Shown here piece after piece: positions 15,544-19,906 of a stretch of 19,906 nt of DNA. The position numbers and the translations under genes were made by a program. The notes below the pieces were generated by a model, which worked only from the letters and a program-made list of their open reading frames with translations, was not told where the DNA came from and made no database searches. Location of the stretch: NCBI GenBank assembly GCA_903921605.1, contig CAIXQV010000122.1, positions 1 to 19,906 on the forward strand, in the 5' to 3' direction. Each line of letters starts with the position of its first letter. Positions within the stretch are counted from its first letter, which is position 1. Source of the DNA: an uncultured Planctomycetaceae bacterium. Its GTDB lineage: Bacteria; Planctomycetota; Planctomycetia; Planctomycetales; Planctomycetaceae.

Positions 15544-18500
15544 ATGTACAGAGTTCCCCTGATTGCACTGCTTGTCCTCTTTTCGCCCGGTCTCCTGCTG
15601 GCCCAGAAGACCTGGACACAGACTGTTGAACGTCAGCCAGTCGTTGAACGCGGTCAGGATATCGCGGCGCCTGCGGACAAAGAGATCGCGGGCATTCCTG
15701 ATTCAGCCTTCTCCGGCGGCACGGTTCCGAAGTGGATCTGGGGGCCTGACAATAACTCCAACTATGTCCTGCGAACAACGGTTGAGTTACAGGACATCAA
15801 AGCCGCGCGACTGCGAGCGTCATGCGACAACGTGGGCACTGTGTTTATCAACGGGAAACGTGTTGGCGGCAGCAGTGAGTGGCAGGAGCCCGTCGATGCG
15901 GATGTCGCCTCGGCTTTGGTCAAAGGCAGGAATGTCATTGAAGCCGAAGTTGAAAACCAGGGTGCCGTTGCGGCGTTCGTCCTCAAACTGATTGTGCAAC
16001 CTTCCACTGGCGATGCGATCGAAGTCGTGACCAGTGAAACGTGGACCTATAGCACAAAGCGAGATTCGGATTCAAAAGATACGGTCCAACTGCGAGGCGA
16101 ATACGGTGGCGGGCCGTGGGGGCTGGTCTTCAACAACGCGGCGATGCCAGGACGAGTCCCCGCCGGAGTCTTTGAAGTCCTGCCCGGATTTCAGGTCGAT
16201 AAACTTTATACCGTTCCGAAAGACGAGCTGGGCTCATGGGTCTGCATCACATTCGACAATAAGGGCCGCCTGCTGGCCAGTGATCAGGGCGACAAAGGAC
16301 TGTTTCGTATCACTCTTCCGCCGGTCAACGGAGAAGGTGGCGTCAGTGTCGAGCAACTTGATTTCTCGAAGTGCGAAATCAAGCCGAGCGGCGCGCAGGG
16401 AATGCTGTGGGCGTTTGATTCGCTCTATATCTGCTGTAACGGTGGTCCCGGCAGCGGACTGTATCGGGCTCGCGACAAGGACGGCGACGACCAGTTTGAT
16501 GAATGCGTGAAGCTGAAAGATCTGCGAGGCGGTGGTGAACACGGTCCTCATGCTCTGCGACTTTCACCAGACGGCAAACGAATCTTCCTGATCGCCGGCA
16601 ACCATACTCGACCACCGTTTGACGAAGGTGAAGAGCTGAAGAATCCGAACTACACAAGTCGCATTCCTACGAACTGGGCTGAAGATCATCTGCTGCCGCG
16701 TATGTGGGACGCGAATGGTCATGCGGTGGGGATTCTGGCTCCCGGCGGCTGGATCGCCAGTACTGATCCTGACGGGAAAACATGGGACATCTGGTCGATG
16801 GGATACAGAAATCCTTATGACATGGCCTTCAATGCAGACGGCGAACTGTTCGCATACGACGCAGACATGGAATGGGATGTTGGCATGCCATGGTATCGCC
16901 CAACACGCGTTGTCCATGCAACCAGCGGCAGTGAGTTCGGTTGGCGGAGCGGCAGCGGTAAGTGGCCCAATCATTATCTCGACAGCCTGCCACCGATGGT
17001 GAATATTGGTCCGGGTTGTCCCGTCGGAGTCGAGTTTGGCTACGGCCTCAAATTCCCGGCGAAGTATCAGAAGGCTCTTTACATCTGTGACTGGACCTTC
17101 GGCACGATGTACGCAATCCACACGCAACCCAACATGAGCAGTTACACAGCCACCAAAGAAGAGTTCCTGTCTCGCACCCCGCTTCCGCTGACTGATGTCG
17201 TGGCCGGACCCGATGGAGCGATGTATTTCACTGTCGGTGGTCGTGGCACTCAGTCCGAACTGTTTCGAGTCACCTACGCTGGCAAGGAATCCGCAGAGCC
17301 AACTGTGATTCGCGATTCATCACAGGCAGGGGCGCGATCGCGCAGGAAAGTTCTGGAAGCTGGGCATGCGGGCGTTGGTCCAACTGGAAAACAGTCGCCA
17401 ATGGATGCGGAGACCTTTATGAAGGATCTTCAAAACGATGTTCGCTCAAACGACCGTTTCCTGAAGACGGCTTCCAGAAACGCCTTCTATCATTCGGCCC
17501 TTTATGACATCGTAATGAAGACTGAAGTGCTGAAGCAGGCCGATTTCACAATGGGTAAACCGGATGATAAATTGGGGGTCGTCATTGCCCTTGCAAAGAC
17601 TCCATTCAAGTCAGCGGATCCGGCTGATACCGAAGTCGCTGAGATGAAATCAGATCTGCAAAGGGTCTGTCTGAATACCCTGCGATCAATGTCGTGGAGC
17701 AGCATTTCGCGTGAACAGCATCTGGGCTACCTTCGAGCCTTGAGCCTCGTGTTTTTGCGACTCGGCGCTCCGGATGATGCCGTTCGTCAGGAGTTCGTCG
17801 GACGCATCGACGACGCGTTTCCATCAGGCGACGATGAGTTGGATCGAGAACTCTGCCAGATGCTGGTTTACCTGAATTCTCCAACCGTCATCACGAAGAC
17901 CGTAAAGCTGCTGGAAGCCCCTTCGAAGCCGACTGTGACTGATGATATGAAAGACTTGCTGGCTCGAAATCGCGGCTACGGCGGCGCAATTGCTGAGTCA
18001 GTCGCGAAAGCTCCGGACCAGCAGCAGACGTGGTACGCGTTCTGTTTACGAAATGCCAAAGACGGCTGGAAGATGGACGAGAGAAAGATCTACTTCGCGT
18101 GGTTTGAACGCGCTCATCAGTGGGCCGGAGGAGCCAGTTATCACGGGTTCCTGAGAAATATTGAACGCGAATGTTTTGAGAACGCCAGTGAGAAAGAACG
18201 ACTTCTGATTGAAGCGAGCGGTGCGCGTAAGCCGTATACGCTGCCTGAGATTCCAAAGCCTGCGGGCCCTGGCAAGGACTGGACTTTGGAAGAAGTTCGT
18301 GGTCTCGCAAAGGATGGTCTCAAGGGACGCGACTTTGACAACGGTCAAAAAATGTTCGCGGCAACTCGCTGCGTGATCTGTCACCGCTTCGGCGGCGACG
18401 GCGGTGCGACGGGCCCTGATTTGACTCAATTGGCAGGTCGCTTCAACCTGAATGACCTGACCGAAGCCATCATGGTGCCAAGCAAAGTAATCAGTGATCA

Positions 18501-18774
18501 GTACAAGGGAACGACTGTCGTCACGACTTCCGGGAAGTCCTACAGTGGTCGCATTGTGGGCGAAAATGATGAACTCATCCGAGTTCTGACCAGCCCGGAG
18601 GACCCTACGAAGATCTCAGAGATTTCCAAGTCTGAAATTGAAGAGTTGCAACCGTCGCCGGTTTCAATCATGCCGATGGATCTGCTGAAGCCATTGAACC
18701 AGGATGAAGTCCTGGACCTGCTGGCCTACTTGTTATCACGCGGCGACAAAGGCAACGCGATGTTCCGCAAGTAG
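15544..18774 (+). CDS. Secreted membrane-bound-type dehydrogenase with C-terminal cytochrome c domain
   Basis: 1076 residues, Pirellula/Verrucomicrobium type. Signal peptide MYRVPLIALLVLFSPGLLLA. Residues about 60-153 form a jelly-roll/carbohydrate-binding-like domain (KWIWGPDNNSNYVLRTTVEL, GTVFINGKRVG). Residues about 212-580 are a sorbosone/glucose dehydrogenase-like propeller (VLPGFQVDKLY, GHAVGILAPGGWIAS, MGYRNPYDMAFNADGE, PDGAMYFTVGGRG). A helical section spans about 590-920. The C-terminal haem domain has CVICH (Cys943, Cys946, His947), GATGPDLTQLAGRF, and Met1043/Met1045 in SIMPMDLLKPL as possible distal ligand. The family probably oxidises a sugar or alcohol outside the inner membrane and passes electrons to the haem; substrate unknown. 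Start ambiguous: ATG at 15544 begins the signal peptide, while a GTG at 15460 has a better ribosome site. The DUF1080 gene follows after 46 nt. Confidence 0.88.
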   Translation: MYRVPLIALLVLFSPGLLLAQKTWTQTVERQPVVERGQDIAAPADKEIAGIPDSAFSGGTVPKWIWGPDNNSNYVLRTTVELQDIKAARLRASCDNVGTVFINGKRVGGSSEWQEPVDADVASALVKGRNVIEAEVENQGAVAAFVLKLIVQPSTGDAIEVVTSETWTYSTKRDSDSKDTVQLRGEYGGGPWGLVFNNAAMPGRVPAGVFEVLPGFQVDKLYTVPKDELGSWVCITFDNKGRLLASDQGDKGLFRITLPPVNGEGGVSVEQLDFSKCEIKPSGAQGMLWAFDSLYICCNGGPGSGLYRARDKDGDDQFDECVKLKDLRGGGEHGPHALRLSPDGKRIFLIAGNHTRPPFDEGEELKNPNYTSRIPTNWAEDHLLPRMWDANGHAVGILAPGGWIASTDPDGKTWDIWSMGYRNPYDMAFNADGELFAYDADMEWDVGMPWYRPTRVVHATSGSEFGWRSGSGKWPNHYLDSLPPMVNIGPGCPVGVEFGYGLKFPAKYQKALYICDWTFGTMYAIHTQPNMSSYTATKEEFLSRTPLPLTDVVAGPDGAMYFTVGGRGTQSELFRVTYAGKESAEPTVIRDSSQAGARSRRKVLEAGHAGVGPTGKQSPMDAETFMKDLQNDVRSNDRFLKTASRNAFYHSALYDIVMKTEVLKQADFTMGKPDDKLGVVIALAKTPFKSADPADTEVAEMKSDLQRVCLNTLRSMSWSSISREQHLGYLRALSLVFLRLGAPDDAVRQEFVGRIDDAFPSGDDELDRELCQMLVYLNSPTVITKTVKLLEAPSKPTVTDDMKDLLARNRGYGGAIAESVAKAPDQQQTWYAFCLRNAKDGWKMDERKIYFAWFERAHQWAGGASYHGFLRNIERECFENASEKERLLIEASGARKPYTLPEIPKPAGPGKDWTLEEVRGLAKDGLKGRDFDNGQKMFAATRCVICHRFGGDGGATGPDLTQLAGRFNLNDLTEAIMVPSKVISDQYKGTTVVTTSGKSYSGRIVGENDELIRVLTSPEDPTKISEISKSEIEELQPSPVSIMPMDLLKPLNQDEVLDLLAYLLSRGDKGNAMFRK

Positions 18775-18820
18775 TCGTTTTTCCCACCACCCATGATTAT
18801 TGTCCGCAAGGAAATCCTGA

Positions 18821-19630
18821 ATGAAGACTTTTGTTTTGTCACTGCTGCTCGCACTGACCTGCGTGCATAGTTCTGCAGTCGTATTTGCAACCGAGCCGAA
18901 TCGTGAAGACTATCCCAAAGGTGAATGGGTCTCGCTGTTTAACGGCAAGGATCTGACGGGCTGGACCCCGAAAATTCGCCATTGCGAAGTCGGCGAGAAC
19001 TTTGGGAACACTTATCGAGTCGAAGACGGAATTCTGAAAGTACGCTATGACGGTGGCGGCTACGAGAAATTCGACGAGCGATTTGGCCACTTGTTTTTCA
19101 AGGACACATTCTCCAGTTATCGCCTGCGTATCGAATATCGATTCGTGGATGAGCAATGTCCGGGCGGCCCGGGCTGGGCAACTCGCAACAGCGGCGTGAT
19201 GGTTCACGGGCAGGATCCGAAGACGATGACCAAAGATCAGGACTTCCCTGTTTCGATCGAAGTTCAGTTCCTCGGAGGCAATGGCAAGGATCCACGCACG
19301 ACGTCGAATCTCTGTACGCCGGGCACGAACGTTGTGATGAACGGTGAACTGAAGCTCCAGCACTGCATCAATTCGTCATCGAAGACCTATCATGGCGAAC
19401 AGTGGGTCGTCTCTGAAACAGAAGTCCACAACAGCGAGATTATCAAACACCTGCTTGATGGCGAAGTTGTGCTCGAATATCAAAAACCACAACTCGACAA
19501 GCGTGATGAGAATGCCAAAAAGCTGATCAAGGGCGACGACCTGTTGATCACTGGCGGCACAATTTCACTGCAGTCTGAAAGTCATCCCATTGACTTCCGC
19601 AAGGTCGAGATCATGGTGCTGGAAGAGTAG
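18821..19630 (+). CDS. DUF1080 protein, 3-keto-glycoside hydrolase-like
   Basis: 269 residues with a signal peptide (MKTFVLSLLLALTCVHSSAV VFA). The mature part is a single DUF1080/3-keto-disaccharide hydrolase domain, a concanavalin-like beta sandwich, beginning with the typical SLFNGKDLTGW at 38-48 and containing YRVEDGILKV, YRLRIEYRF, RNSGVMVHGQ, PVSIEVQFLGG and FRKVEIMVLEE at the end. Some family members cleave sugars that have been oxidised at C3; many planctomycete copies are uncharacterised. AAGGAAA lies 6 nt before the ATG. It is 46 nt after the haem dehydrogenase and followed by a terminator, so the two almost certainly share a transcript, with the dehydrogenase as a plausible source of the keto-sugar (inference). 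Confidence 0.9.
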   Translation: MKTFVLSLLLALTCVHSSAVVFATEPNREDYPKGEWVSLFNGKDLTGWTPKIRHCEVGENFGNTYRVEDGILKVRYDGGGYEKFDERFGHLFFKDTFSSYRLRIEYRFVDEQCPGGPGWATRNSGVMVHGQDPKTMTKDQDFPVSIEVQFLGGNGKDPRTTSNLCTPGTNVVMNGELKLQHCINSSSKTYHGEQWVVSETEVHNSEIIKHLLDGEVVLEYQKPQLDKRDENAKKLIKGDDLLITGGTISLQSESHPIDFRKVEIMVLEE

Positions 19631-19665
19631 CGGGATCAGTGCAACTTCTGGATTTCTCTCAGAGC

Positions 19666-19704
19666 AAAGCCCGGCCAATCCCTGTTGGTCGGGCTTTCGG
19701 CTTT
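19666..19704 (+). terminator. Rho-independent terminator after the DUF1080 gene
   Basis: AAAGCCCGGCCAA (19666-19678) pairs with TTGGTCGGGCTTT (19685-19697), one G-T pair, 6-nt loop, followed by TCGGCTTT. It lies 36 bp after the stop codon and closes the dehydrogenase-DUF1080 unit. Confidence 0.85.
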
Positions 19705-19780
19705 CGATGAGTGATCGCTGTCAGGTTGGCAATTGCAGCCTGAATTTCAATTGGTGGCTCAGCGTATACTGGACTTTCTC

Positions 19781-19906
19781 ATGAACCTGCGAAACCTGAA
19801 CTCCCCGAATGCAGACGTTCGCATGAAGGGCTTTTTGACGCGCACGACCGTTGACGATGCCTTGGCCTGGATTGGCTCGACGCTCCCTGCAGGCGCCCGC
19901 AATGCC
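19781..19906 (+). CDS. Partial CDS cut by window end, possibly MoeA-like
   Basis: 42 codons open to the window edge: MNLRNLNSPNADVRMKGFLT then RTTVDDALAWIGSTLPAGAR. The segment DVRMKGFLTRTTVDDALAW recalls the N-terminus of some molybdopterin molybdotransferases (MoeA/Glp), but too little is present to be sure. An alternative start is the ATG at 19823. A TATACT box at 19765-19770 would place transcription start about 4 nt before the first ATG, but no matching -35 is seen. It is separated from the DUF1080 unit by a terminator, so it has its own promoter. Confidence 0.45.
   Translation, partial: MNLRNLNSPNADVRMKGFLTRTTVDDALAWIGSTLPAGARNA

Noticed and set aside
18839..19363. 174-codon minus-strand ORF
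   Set aside because: Antisense shadow of the DUF1080 gene.

Overview
The window looks like chromosomal DNA of a planctomycete (phylum Planctomycetota), probably a marine-type Planctomycetales member. This is inferred from protein families rather than from a marker gene. The evidence is a Pirellula/Verrucomicrobium-type dehydrogenase ending in a CxxCH haem domain, a DUF1080 protein, a PQQ-like propeller protein beginning DWPQFRGP, a bacterial tetrahydromethanopterin formyltransferase, and genes that are mostly loosely packed with long spacers. There are no rRNA or tRNA genes, no phage or transposase genes and no CRISPR array.

Layout. Positions 1-762 are a non-coding tandem array of a composite repeat: a 91-bp linker plus a 160-170-bp element with inverted ends. 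It is followed by the terminator of ppdK (pyruvate phosphate dikinase, minus strand, 867-3611). A 630-bp spacer with a second inverted-repeat element leads to an AroH-type chorismate mutase (4242-4613). A 645-bp spacer with a sigma-54-like site and a direct-repeat/dyad cluster precedes a eukaryotic-type glutamine synthetase, glnII (5259-6272), which has a clear terminator. Convergent to it is a DHH/DHHA1 phosphoesterase (6436-7419, minus). Then on the plus strand come a ZIP metal transporter and, 29 nt later, a Tat-exported Gfo/Idh/MocA-like protein, followed by a small lysine-rich secreted protein. A shared hairpin separates these from a convergent PQQ-propeller protein (11228-12478, minus). 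A 527-bp spacer contains a minus-strand terminator with no obvious gene in front of it.

The right part is all plus strand. 5-formyltetrahydrofolate cyclo-ligase overlaps formylmethanofuran:tetrahydromethanopterin formyltransferase by ATGA, joining folate and methanopterin C1 metabolism in one transcription unit, and a REG-2/HDHD3-like HAD hydrolase follows. Next is a large three-part secreted dehydrogenase/cytochrome (15544-18774), then a DUF1080 3-keto-glycoside hydrolase-like protein (18821-19630) with its terminator. The window ends in the first 42 codons of another gene.

Working together: most single genes are housekeeping (PEP/pyruvate interconversion, aromatic amino acids, ammonium assimilation). 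The two most distinctive units are the fthC-fhcD overlap and the haem dehydrogenase plus DUF1080 pair. The latter plausibly oxidises and then cleaves a sugar in the periplasm. I found no gene cluster that is clearly a wholly new system. The best leads are the fthC-fhcD coupling, the possible RpoN control of glnII, the orphan terminator and the composite repeat array.
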